A model generated the notes under the pieces. It saw only the letters and a list, made by a program, of their open reading frames with translations, made no database searches and was not told the DNA's origin. Shown piece by piece: positions 1 to 9,667 of a stretch of 64,000 nt of DNA; the first letter of the stretch is position 1, and each line of letters opens with the position of its first letter. The stretch is taken from contig JANTQF010000044.1 of assembly GCA_032988165.1 (NCBI GenBank), forward strand, positions 62,001 to 126,000. Direction: 5' to 3'. A program made the position numbers and the translations under genes. Source of the DNA: Emmonsiellopsis sp. PD_33. Lineage: Eukaryota; Ascomycota; Eurotiomycetes; Onygenales; Ajellomycetaceae.

Positions 1-2459
1 AGTACATGCCGGTCTTCAACCCGAGCTTCCAGCCCGTGAAGTGCATGCTGGTGATCTTGCCCATGGTTGGTTCCTTCAAGTGGATGTTGAGAGATTGGGA
101 CTGATCGATGTAGGCGCCTCGATCAGCGGCCATCTGAACGATGGTTCGCTGGGAGATCTCCCACACAGTCTTGTAGAGTGCCTTGATGTCATCTGGAATG
201 TTGGGGACGTTTTGGATGGAACCGCCATCGGCAATGATACGGTTCTTCATGTTGTCGGACCACAGTCCCAAGTCCACAAGATCCTTCAGCAGCCATGGGT
301 TGACAACTTGGAACTCCCCCGCAAGGACGCGGCGCGAGTAGATGTTGGATGTGTAAGGCTCGAAGCACTCGTTGAATCCAAGAATCTGACTGGTACTGGC
401 AGTGGGCATAGGGGCAACGAGAAGACTGTTGCGAACGCCGTGCTTGGCAATCTCCTCCTTCAAAGGCGCCCAGTCCCAAAGGTCGGTTGGCGTGACATTC
501 CACATGTCATACTGAAGAATGCCCTGCGACACCGGAGAATCTTTATAGCTCGAATATGGGCCCTCAACCTTAGCCAACTCGCAGGAAGCGGTCAAACTAG
601 CGTGGTAGATAGTCTCGAAGATCTGGATGTTCAATTGCTTGGCTTCAGGGGAATCGAATGGAAGTCGTAGCGCGAGGAAAGCATCGGCCAGACCTTGAAC
701 ACCAACAGCAATAGGGCGATGGCGGAAATTGCTTCTTCGAGCCTCCTCAACAGGATAATAGTTTCCGTCGATGATCTTGTTCAAATTGCGAACGACAACT
801 TGGGTAACTTCATGAAGCTTGCCAAAGTCATACTCGCCACGAACAGCATCCACATAGGTAGGTAGAGCGAGGGAAGCCAGGTTGCAGACAGCAACCTCAT
901 CAGGAGAGGTATACTCGATAATTTCAGTGCACAGGTTAGAGCTTCGGATAGTTCCCAGGTTCTTTTGGTTGCTCTTCCGGTTACAGGCGTCTTTGTAGAG
1001 CATGAATGGGTTACCAGTCTCCGTCTGAGCTTCGAGGATGGCATACCAGAGCTTCTGCGCTTTGATGGTCTTTTGTCCTCTGCCTTCCTGTTCGTACCTA
1101 TACCACGAGCCAAGTTAGTCACCAGTACATAATAGGATTCAGCCAGGGTAACATACTTCTCATAAAGAGCCTCGAACTCGTCGCCATAGACATCCGCCAA
1201 GCCAGGCGCTTCGTTGGGGCAGAAGAGGGTCCAGTCACCATTCTTCTCAACGCGCTTCATGAATAGATCTGGGGTCCAGAGAGCAAGGAAAAGATCACGA
1301 GCGCGAACCTCTTCCTTTCCATGATTTTTGCGGAGATCCAGGAATTCAAAAATATCGGTGTGCCATGGCTCAAGGTAGATAGCAAAGGCACCTGGGCGCT
1401 TGTTTCCACCTTGATCAACGTATCTAGCGGTGTTGTTGAAAACTCGGAGCATAGGAACAATTCCGTTTGAGGAACCGTTGGTACCAGCGATGTAAGAACC
1501 GGTTCCACGGATGCGGTGGATGTTGAGACCAATTCCACCAGCGGTCTTCGAAATCAAGGCACAAGTCTTCAGGGTGTCGTAGATGCCCTCAATGCTATCC
1601 TCCTTCATGTCGATGAGGAAACAAGAGGCCATCTGGGGCTGGGGAGTACCAGCGTTGAAAAGGGTAGGAGAAGCATGTGTGAAGTATTTTTGCGACATCA
1701 GGTTGTATGTTTCGATAACTCTCTCCACATCGTCTCCGTGAATTCCAACAGCAACCCGCATTATCATGTGCTGGGGACGCTCAGCAACCTTGCCATTTAC
1801 CCGAAGCAAATAGGATCGCTCAAGGGTCTTGAAACCAAAGTATTGGTAGTTGAAGTCACGGTCATAGACAATGGCGGAGTTGAGCTCCTCGGAGTGTTTC
1901 ATCACGATCTCATACGTGGTATTGGATATCATGGGGGCATCCCGGCCGTTCTTGGGGTTCTTGTAGTGGTATAGTTCGTCAATGACCGAAGAAAATTGCT
2001 TCTTGGTCTGCTTGTGAAGGTTGGAAACGGCTATCCGAGCGGCAAGGATAGCATAGTCTGGATGGGTAACGGTCATGTATGCTGCCGTCTCAGCGGCCTA
2101 TATGAGGACGGAAACCAGTTAGGTCGTATTCTTTTCACGCGTAATGTCGTAGGAAGAGTTCTTACCAGGTTGTCAAGCTCGACAGTGGTCACACCCTGGT
2201 AAACGCCAGAAATGACTTTCTGGGTGATGGCAGCGGCGTCGACATGCTCGGGATCGAGGCCATAACACAGCCTAGACACACGAGCCGTGATCTTGTCAAA
2301 TTGCACGCGTTCCTTGCGGTTATCTATTCGACGGCTAATGTTAGTGGAGGGGGGTTCGAGGGACAGAAAAGGAGATCAAACACGGGAGATCCAGGAGCGA
2401 ATAATCTTGAGCAATGCCCAGGGGATCAGAGAACGCATACCTCTCTTGTAAACAAACAT
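1..2459 (-). CDS. RNR1: Ribonucleoside-diphosphate reductase large subunit, 3' end outside window
   Basis: Class Ia ribonucleotide reductase alpha subunit, which reduces NDPs to dNDPs for DNA synthesis in complex with the small subunit. Exons on the minus strand: 2459-2441, 2323-2166, 2097-1157 and 1097 to the left edge, with all junction phases agreeing. The first coding exon is only 19 nt and encodes MFVYKR plus one base. An ATP-cone starts the protein (DNRKERVQFDKI...). Family motifs seen include MASCFLID with the redox cysteine, SNLCTEI with the N-x-C-x-E catalytic triad, and PMPTASTSQILG. About 738 residues lie in the window. Fungal orthologues run to roughly 850-890, so the C-terminal tail with the shuttle cysteines is missing. 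No frameshift was seen. Identification is very secure; the exact start rests on the short first exon restoring the conserved MFVYKRDNRKE N-terminus. Confidence 0.96.
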
Positions 2460-3289
2460 CTTGAAGCTTTCTCTCGATTGAGACGCCTCGAGACAGTGGG
2501 AGGTAGCTCAGCAGTCCCAGGACCAGAGCTGGGCAAAGCAGGTATGTGAGTTAGCTTGAATTAAACAGCTTATACCGGGATACTTGACAGTAGAGACGCA
2601 GGAGAGAGGTGAGACGAGGAGGGAGAGAGGAGAGGGAGAGGAATGGCGAGAGGAAGAGGAGCGAGGTGGGGAGGAGACGGAATTTGCTTATAAAGACGAC
2701 GCGTTGAAGGAAGACGCGATTTTCTCGCCGCGTGCCTTAAATGGGCAAAGGTTCCAAGGTTCGTGTAGCTGGGTCACGTGCCAAAACATCAACAGCAGGA
2801 TATCCTTACTAATTAACAGGGGCGTATTCGAGGAATGCAACTAGTACTGTGTGTAACTGTCTGTCTATTCTTGCTAGGTATCTCAATTCTGAATCCAAAA
2901 GTCTATATGAGGAGGGCCCCGTCAACGCGATTCCAACAGCCCACCAGCTTGCTACATCACCCTTTAATGTCCACGACACGTTACAGCCAAATACCTAGCA
3001 GATCACGGCAAAACAAGACGGACGGCGAAGAGATCCAGCAGACGACAAAAATGCAATTCCCGAACTAGCGATATAAAACGGACGACTGATACATGATACA
3101 AAAAGATATATGGAAAAATGACCTGGGACGCAGAGTGCAAGACAATTTAAAAAAGAGGCGAGAAAACATATAGATGTTTGGCTGCGTTGATGATCCCGGA
3201 TTATGGAGACCGAAATGAGAAATCGATTGAACCCTTGACTCTCTCTATTCCTAGAACCAGATTAGACGTTCGAAACAGTATCATCCCTT
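2460..3289 (-). promoter_or_regulatory. Promoter and leader region of RNR1
   Basis: Gene-free stretch upstream of RNR1. Positions 2598-2680 are almost pure purine on the plus strand, so CT-rich on the RNR1 sense strand, as is common just upstream of fungal transcription starts. Further out come a TATA-like tract near 2688-2695, an ACGCGT site (2699-2704), a second GACGCG core near 2713 and a GTCACGTG box (2773-2780). Beyond about 2820 I see nothing except the 3' flank of the small GPI-protein gene. Confidence 0.6.
2699..2704. promoter_or_regulatory. MluI cell-cycle box (MCB, ACGCGT)
   Basis: A perfect palindromic ACGCGT lies 240 bp upstream of the RNR1 start codon. This is the MBF (Swi6/Mbp1) site that drives G1/S transcription of RNR genes in yeasts. 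A second ACGCGT occurs inside RNR1 intron 2 (2137-2142) and a third inside coding exon 2 (near 2306). Function is inferred from the family context only. Confidence 0.5.
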
Positions 3290-3903
3290 TTACAACACGG
3301 CGGCAAATCCAACAATAGCAACGACGGCAGCCACGGTCAAAGAATCAGCCTTGTGTACGAAACCAGCACCGGTAGAGGTAGGCTCAGAGCCAGAGCCAGT
3401 CGGGGTGGCGCCGTCGGAACCAGTGGGTTGCGGAGCAGAGCCGGTGCCGGAAGGGGAAGCGCCAGGCTTCTTGATGATCGCTGATGGACGAAAGAAAAGA
3501 ACCAGTTAGCCAAACGTTGCGCTGCATATATATAGAAAGGGTACACAACGTACAAACTTCCTGGCCAGCCTCAGAGCAGGCCTTGGAGAACGCCTTCAGG
3601 GCGTCATCGACCTTGTCCTCCGCGCAGAGCTCGTATATTTGTTCCTGGACCTTTTCGGAGGCGCAGACGGCCTTCATGTTACCGGGGTTCTTCTGGGTGC
3701 TATTACGCTGTTAGAAATGAGTTTTTCCCGCGTCTGACGGCCAGAGAACCAGCTCTTCGAAGGCCGGGTTTTTGTGGAGATTTCCCCGGCCGTTTGGGTT
3801 TGACGTACTTGACAGCTCCGAGCATGCATCCAGGGACGGCGGCAAGGGCGATGTTGAATAGGGCCAGGATGGCGATAAAGAAGATGGATTTGGAGGCGAA
3901 CAT
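3290..3903 (-). CDS. Small secreted four-cysteine GPI-type protein (CFEM-like)
   Basis: Exons 3903-3809, 3699-3554 and 3480-3290 give 143 residues. Residues 1-21 form a signal peptide (MFASKSIFFIAILALFNIALA). The mature part holds four cysteines (PGC, VCAS, ELC, KAC) in a compact helical-looking segment of about 60 residues. A Ser/Thr/Pro/Gly-rich stalk follows, then a hydrophobic tail (LTVAAVVAIVGFAAVL) ending at the stop, as in a GPI-attachment signal. CFEM domains have eight cysteines, so this is at most a reduced relative. An in-frame ATG at 4014 would bury the signal peptide, so 3903 was chosen; it also has a good CGCC-ATG context. Probably cell-wall or plasma-membrane anchored. Exact role unknown. 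Confidence 0.8.
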
Positions 3904-4598
3904 GGCGACGGTTGTATTATGAGTTCGTTTCGAAACGGAATATAAGTCGTTTGGTTTCTTCGGGGATTGGAGAATCGAGCGGTTGAAAACGATGTCGAGG
4001 AATGGCAGGTCCAACGGGGGAGGAATAGAATGAGCGTGGGGGGGGCAGAAAGATCTAAAGAGTGACTCTGTTCAGAAAACAGCGGGGAAAAGACTGACAG
4101 GAATGAAGGGAGTGGATGGATGAGGTTGAGTTGTTCGAATAAAGCGAGACTTGGACCTTCTTTGATCACTCGGTTTCAAGTCGTCGTCCCTGCCAAGATA
4201 TGCATCCCGATCAGGAATAGTCCATCGGGCTTTATTGGCGCTAGCCGATAACAGCCTAGTGCGTCACCCTTGATTGTTTCAAGGATATTTTAGGTAGGAT
4301 TTTGACGTGTTTGCACTACCCTGATAGAGCTGATATCAACCAACAGGGGGAGACTTTTCAGCGACACAATGACAACGGTTAGGGGGATATGGGCAAAGTG
4401 GGTGAGAAAGACGCATATGTGTATGGTAACCTGGAACGTCAGCAATTCAGATATCAGGGCCAGCCCTATCTAGCTCCGGGTTTATCTGACAATCCATTCC
4501 AGCTGAACCCATCGCTCGAAAACCAGTAAATAAAACAAGCCTTGCAATTCTATCCAGCAAAAATCCAAAAGCGAAACAAAAGAAGCCTATCAACCCAC
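3904..4598. other. Intergenic, upstream of the four-cysteine protein gene
   Basis: Holds the presumed promoter of the minus-strand small secreted protein gene and the 3' flank of the kinase gene. Long frames here (for example 3711-4169, minus) are readthrough of exon 1 and its intron in other frames and show no coding character. No RNA gene or repeat was seen. Confidence 0.5.
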
Positions 4599-5373
4599 TC
4601 AAACCCTCCACCCATCATCCTCCCGACTAACAATGACCTCCGCAACCCCCTCCATCCGACACTCCACAATCTCCCTCCCATTAACCAAATCATTCTCCAA
4701 CGCCCGCCGATTCGCCTCCTCCGCATCCCTCGCAATGCCCGCCTTGACATGCCTCTCCACCAACCGCCTCCGCGCCGTCTCAAAATCCACCTCCACAAAC
4801 CACAACTCATCCATCAACCCCGCCGCCACATTCCACGGCTCCTTATCCAGACTCAAATAATTCCCCTCAAAAAACACCACCCGCGCCGTCGCGGGGATGG
4901 GCACGTCGTCCTCGACGGGGTCCTTGACCGCATGGTCAAAGCTAGGCGCGTACAGCGTCGGCGAAGCGGGCGTGAGCGGCTCGCGCAGGGCACGCACCAG
5001 GCGGAGGAATTTGACCGGGTCGAATGTGAAGGCGGCGCCGCGGCGGGCGACTGCGTAGGCGGGTTCGGGCATGGCGGCCAGTTGGGCGCGGGAGAGGTGG
5101 TAGCCGTCCATTGAGACGGCGGTGGCGATGGGGGTGGATTCGGGCGGGTGCGAGGCGAGGTAGGTGTCGTTGATGCGCTTGGCCATGATGGAGGCGAGGG
5201 AGGTTTTGCCTGAGCCTGGGATGCCGCTGATGGCGATCATGAGGCGGGTGGAGGGTGGGGTGGAGAGGAATTTGGCTGTGTGGTGGTTAGAGGATGGTGC
5301 GGTTGTGTATAGATAGGTTTGAGCGGGACTTACCCCATGCCTTGTCTACGAGTCTGTTGACCTCCTGTTCCAT
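4599..5373 (-). CDS. P-loop nucleoside/pantothenate-kinase-like protein (PRK/URK superfamily)
   Basis: Exons 5373-5334 and 5275-4599 give 238 residues. The short first exon encodes MEQEVNRLVDKAW, and the second opens with a helix leading to the Walker A loop GIPGSGKTSLA. Downstream are MDGYHLSR, RRGAAFTFDP and FFEGNYL, the pattern of the uridine kinase/PanK-like/YggC-type branch of the phosphoribulokinase-uridine kinase superfamily. The C-terminal half has the arginine-rich lid typical of these kinases (ETARRRLVERHV). It probably phosphorylates a nucleoside, vitamin or sugar hydroxyl using ATP in the cytosol, but the substrate cannot be read from the sequence. Yeast Yfh7 is the nearest named relative I can suggest. 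GC-rich codon use in exon 2 creates many long shadow frames. Confidence 0.87.
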
Positions 5374-6196
5374 TTTGAGGAGATAGTTCGTCTTTCGTCT
5401 TCCTTTACTGGGAGAATGAGGGAGTTGGACAATCGATTGGAAATAAAACTGTAGCACGGCGAGATCTGGGGGTATCTTCTTCAATCTAGCAAGTCACAGG
5501 CACACCACAGCAAAAGGAGAAATGGCAAAGGTACCCGCGGAAAGAAAAGAAAGGTATCATTGACAGGCTAATAAATACATAAACAGAACCCCGGCGGCGC
5601 AGAAAAACCCGACCGCTCCAGGGGGTGTGTGCGGTCAAGTGTAGTCCGGAGTAGTCCACTCCGCCAGCTTGTTCGTCCGAGGAATCTCGCGGTGGTTGAC
5701 CCCACGCTGTGATTATGTCATCTGGAGAACAGTCGGCCCCTCACTCTCACCGCCTTCTATTCTGCCGCCGCCGGCTTTCCTTTTGTCTCCGTCTTCTTGG
5801 GAAAGGTTATTGACACCTCGTTTGTTGATATCAGGTGTACAACTGTGGGTAGTATGTCATGTATTTTTCACAAGTTCACGAATCCCCGCGGGGAAGCCGC
5901 CTCGCTAAAACGATTGCGGCTAAAAACCCAACACTACGAGCTCGCCGTGACTCACACCAGATACTATAATTCAAGAAAAGGGGGTATCATATATCCTCAT
6001 GGCTACTACTAACTATATATCAACACATCAAGAAGAAAGAAAAAAAAGGGATATACAAGGCCGTCCAAAACACCCCAAGCCGTCCCATTCCCTCCCCGCC
6101 TCTTCCCCCCTCCACGGAGGGCCGGGGGGAGGGCATTATGCATTATTAAATAAAAATTAAACCAACATCACCACACACAACCCATCCCACGCATCC
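5374..6196. other. Intergenic, kinase promoter and 3' flank of GPI protein gene
   Basis: No convincing gene. The part nearest 5374 is the presumed kinase leader. The part near 6030-6196 is A- and C-rich low-complexity sequence consistent with the 3' untranslated region of the next minus-strand gene. The frames at 5669-6012 have no recognisable product. Confidence 0.45.
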
Positions 6197-7008
6197 TTAC
6201 AACGCCGCCACCGCGGCAAGCGCAGCCGCAGCGCCTCCAATAACCCACCGCGCCTCGCCAGTGACACGGGGCATGGAGTTGGGCGAACTAGTACTCCCAG
6301 CGCCGGCCGATGTCGGCTTGAGGTTCTCCAAGCCCGCAGTGACGGTCACGGCGACATAGGCGTCGTTCATCTCGTAGCCGGTCAAGATTGCGTTGAGCTC
6401 GGTCGAGGTGCCCTTGCCCTCAATATCCAATACGCAGTCGGCTAGTGTGTAGCCTTCCAGCTTGCAGTCTTGGACCAATGTCCTAAAGGGGAGGGGGGGG
6501 GTTAGTGACTGTGAGGAAAGAGGAGGGGGGAAGGGGGCTGGGTGAACTTACAAGCCCTCATATTCGACGGACTGGTGGAAGGTCTTGGGACCCTGCGTGA
6601 TAGTGATGGAATCGACTGCATCGGCGACGTCGCACTGTTCGCCGAACATGCTGGGCAAGCAGCCAATGTCGATGCCGAAGGTTATGGCGTCCTTGTCCTG
6701 TTTTTTGCCAAAAAGAAGTGCGTCAGCGGTTATTCCTCGCCGGTGAGCATCTCCGCAGCGCAAGCAGTCAATGAAGGACTGGAAACACATACAGCGCCGA
6801 TAACAGAGGCCTCCGACGGCCTAGGAGCCGGGGTGGGAACCATGAGCGAGTAGACTGTCGGGGTGGCATCTGAGGTGGCAGAGGGCTCGGCGCTGGTGGC
6901 CGACTGCGATGGGCTGGCGGTGGGGGACATCGAGTCAGAGCCGGAGGTGGTGAGCTGGGCCATGCTGAGACCGCTCAGGGCGAGCGCGAACAGGGTGGTT
7001 CTGATCAT
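6197..7008 (-). CDS. Secreted Ser/Thr-rich GPI-type surface protein
   Basis: Exons 7008-6793, 6697-6552 and 6482-6197 give 215 residues. A signal peptide (MIRTTLFALALSGLSMAQ) leads into a Ser/Thr/Pro-rich, probably O-glycosylated segment (residues about 19-65). A globular part with cysteines (DIGCLPS, EQCDVAD, QDCKLEG, ADCVLD) and beta-rich sequence follows. It ends with a short Ser-rich linker and a hydrophobic tail (GGAAAALAAVAAL) typical of GPI addition. This layout matches many eurotiomycete GPI-anchored cell-wall proteins of unknown function. It is the second small GPI-type gene on the same strand within 4 kb, but the two proteins share no obvious sequence beyond the layout. Confidence 0.82.
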
Positions 7009-7086
7009 TTTTGTCTTGTTGGAATCGGATTGGATTGGTTTGCTTCTGGTCGGGCAAGGTTGGTTCAATGCGGGAGACGGCAGAGG

Positions 7087-7103
7087 TTATATATATATAA
7101 ATA
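7087..7103 (-). promoter_or_regulatory. TATA-type core promoter
   Basis: An uninterrupted TA alternation ending in TTTATA on the minus strand lies about 80-95 bp upstream of the start codon at 7008, a reasonable distance for a fungal TATA element. Confidence 0.45.
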
Positions 7104-8171
7104 GAACGAACACGAGGTGAGCCTTTTTGTGGAAGGAAAATCTGTAGATACGAAGCGACAGAGATAGAGACGGAAACGGGGATGGAGCTCGAATTTAAAC
7201 AAATTCCCCCAACAGGAAAAAAACTTATTTTTTTCAGCCGCCTAGGTACTAGTATCTAGATTCACCTCCTCGTAGCGTCTACGGAGTAGTTTTTATCCAC
7301 AATCTTTACTCGAGCCATTCCCAAAATCAAACAAAAAAAAAATTGCATCTCCACCCTTCGGGCCCTCCGCCACCAGCAGCAGAACTACTCATGACAAGGG
7401 CTTCCACTGCGCGTGCCAGGAGTCGCTTGTTCGGTTCGGTGACTGGCACGCAGTCGCGCTAGGCGGGGTGCCATGTAACCCTGACGGACTTTTGACAGGC
7501 AATTTCAGGGGTCGACCAGACGCCACGGAACGGCCTTTTTCTTGGCCCAGGCGCGAGCCATCCATAGTTGCTTTGCTGGGGATTCCTGGATCATGATGGA
7601 TGGGGTTCAGTTTTCATCGCTGAAGGCAAGGCATTGTTCAGGCATATTCTACCCGCCGCTGTGGTCTGCTAACTGTCTGACGTTTAGATGTCTCCATGTT
7701 AGCAGTGAGTGAGTGAGCCTTGAGGGTGTGGTGTTCGCTGTTTTCCCCGCTGTGCTATCTTTCGGATGCACTGTTCATCAGTGTCCATTCTGCTTCGCTA
7801 AAAATAGCCCCGGCCACAGTGGGTAAAAAAGAGTCAGGTGATAGCTCTGCCCAGGCTGGCCAAATAGTTGTCCGCATTTTTCTCGGAATCTTCGGCCCCA
7901 GAGATATCAATTAGTTATACTTTTCATTATTTCACCTCATTATCCATGCAGGGTCCCTATCCGCCTATCCACGCCGTGTACGTCAAATCTCCTGTCGAGT
8001 CATATCAGAGCATATTAATTTAAAGGTGACCAGGCCACGCCTAATCGGGGATCAGAGAGTCGGTTGTAGTTAATAAGGGGCAATGACAACGGATCATGTC
8101 GAGGACCGCTCTAGACGCGGGAGAAGATTGAGAACATTCCCCAAGGCTAAATTAATTAACCATGGCCCCCA

Positions 8172-8207
8172 GTTTCCAAACAAACCTCCGTTTCCAAACA
8201 AACCTCC
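8172..8207. repeat. Perfect 18-bp tandem duplication
   Basis: The unit GTTTCCAAACAAACCTCC occurs twice head to tail without mismatch. It is non-coding, about 430 bp upstream of the tRNA gene. It looks like a recent slippage duplication. Confidence 0.85.
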
Positions 8208-8637
8208 TGGCAAGATTGAAAATCGACAATACCGACATCATCATCCTGATCATCATCATCATGGCATATCATCAGCGTGACATAATCTTCACGTACATCG
8301 TATGCCCGACATGATGGATCTGCCCTGCAACTATCCTTGTAACGGCTGACTCGATTCAGCACTTTATTATTATCCTTAGCTAGCTAGCCCAACTAAAGAA
8401 CCCTCCCCTGCTAGGCTGCCACTGTCCCTGCTCTGCCTTGGACTGCCTGCCTTGGAAGTTGGGGGCCAAAATAAAACCATCACAAGGCCAAACAAATATC
8501 AAGTCCAAAAAGTGCCCACCATGCCATAACAGGTTCCATCCACGATCCCCTTCATCCACCTATCTATCCAGCTACACGCAAACCTACCTCCTCGATGTAT
8601 ATCTCCCTCTTCCCCCCCGCCCATCACATGACCCACA

Positions 8638-8709
8638 TCCCATATGGTGTAGTGGCTAACATCAGCGTCTCTCACACGCTAGCCGGGGGTTCGATTCCCC
8701 CTATGGGAG
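8638..8709 (+). tRNA. tRNA-Glu (anticodon CTC)
   Basis: A 72-nt cloverleaf. The acceptor stem is TCCCATA paired with TATGGGA (7/7) plus discriminator G. The D arm begins TGGTGTAGTGGCTAAC. The anticodon stem AGCGT/ACGCT closes the loop CTCTCAC, giving anticodon CTC. The T stem GGGGG/CCCCC closes TTCGATT. The internal B box GGTTCGATTCC is perfect. There is no intron. A TTTT Pol III terminator follows immediately at 8710-8713, with a longer T run near 8744-8758 as a possible backup. CCA is not encoded, as expected in eukaryotes. Confidence 0.96.
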
Positions 8710-9667
8710 TTTTCATCAGACGGGGACAACAAACAATAAAATTCTTTTTTTTTTTTTTGCATTTATATGTAGGCAAGGCTGTACGGACGGACGGAGTGTT
8801 TTTGTGCATTGCGTGAGGGAGGTGGTTTGGGACTTCGTACGACCCATGTAGTTTAAACTATCGATTTAAACTCCTTGAAACCGCCCGCCCCGAGCCGCAC
8901 GCAACGCGAACCCTTCTTCTTCCCGGAAGCTTATTAAAACCCAAAATATACATTCGTGCTGGGAGTTCTGCCCAAGTAGCTAGGTAGGTAGGTACTTTGC
9001 TTCAAATAGGTTGGACTGGTTGGTTGGTTGGTTTTAATGGTATTGTTTTTGAAAGGGAATGGGAAAGGGAATAATCATTTTTCAATGCCATGCACCTTAT
9101 AATTTTTTATTGTCTTTTAGGCTACATACTAGCCTAACTAACTCTCTTATTAACCTGTTAACTCATAACTGGCTACCAACTTGAACAGTGGATGCTGGAC
9201 GTAACGTCCCCTATCCCTATCCTACTCTACCCAGACCAGACCAGACCAGGCCAGACCAGACCAGCCCGAAGGCTCAAAAGCATCCCGAGGTCAAATATCC
9301 CTAACAAAAATGAACTGAAAAGGAAAAAAAAATAGAGATACACATAACACAAAGGAAAGAAAAAAGAAAAGAAAAGAAAAGAAAAGACATCCCGAAGTAG
9401 AAAAGAAAGAAAACTACCTAACTAACCAGCTACTCAAACACATAGCATAGGGGGTAATATGAAAAACAAAAACGAAAATAATAGGTATGGAAAAAGGGGG
9501 TTGCAAAAAAACACCCCTGCCCCTGAAAAAAAAAAACCCAAACACCATTCTTTAAAAAGCTGCCATAAGCATACACATAAGAACCCATACATAAATGCCA
9601 TCCATCCATCCATCCATCCATGCCATCAAGCATTGTAAAAAGAAAAAGAAATACAATCATCATGAAA
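8710..9667. other. Gene-free, repeat-rich 3' flank
   Basis: No gene was recognised. It holds a TAGG/TTGG microsatellite region (about 8978-9032), a CCAGA-type tandem (9229-9266), an AAAAG tandem (about 9355-9387) and a CATC tandem (9597-9622). The last kilobase side is A-rich and probably includes the 3' untranslated region of the minus-strand gene that ends at 9668. Confidence 0.5.
9229..9266. repeat. Imperfect CCAGA tandem repeat
   Basis: About seven copies of a 5-bp CCAGA unit, with one CCAGG variant. Non-coding. Confidence 0.75.

Larger units (their letters stand above)
7009..8637. other. Long gene-free interval before the tRNA gene
   Basis: Contains the promoter of the GPI-type gene near 7009-7300. 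No coding sequence was recognised in the remainder. Frames at 7720-7914, 8083-8280 and 8156-8362 are short, unconserved-looking and lack splice partners. The only internal structure noted is an 18-bp tandem duplication at 8172-8207. Confidence 0.5.

Noticed and set aside
3904..4014. Upstream in-frame ATG (4014) for the four-cysteine protein
   Set aside because: It would place 37 polar residues before the signal peptide; the ATG at 3903 gives a normal secretory start.
4542..5114. Plus-strand frame over the kinase gene
   Set aside because: Arg/Pro/His-rich antisense translation of a GC-rich exon whose minus-strand reading has a clear P-loop.
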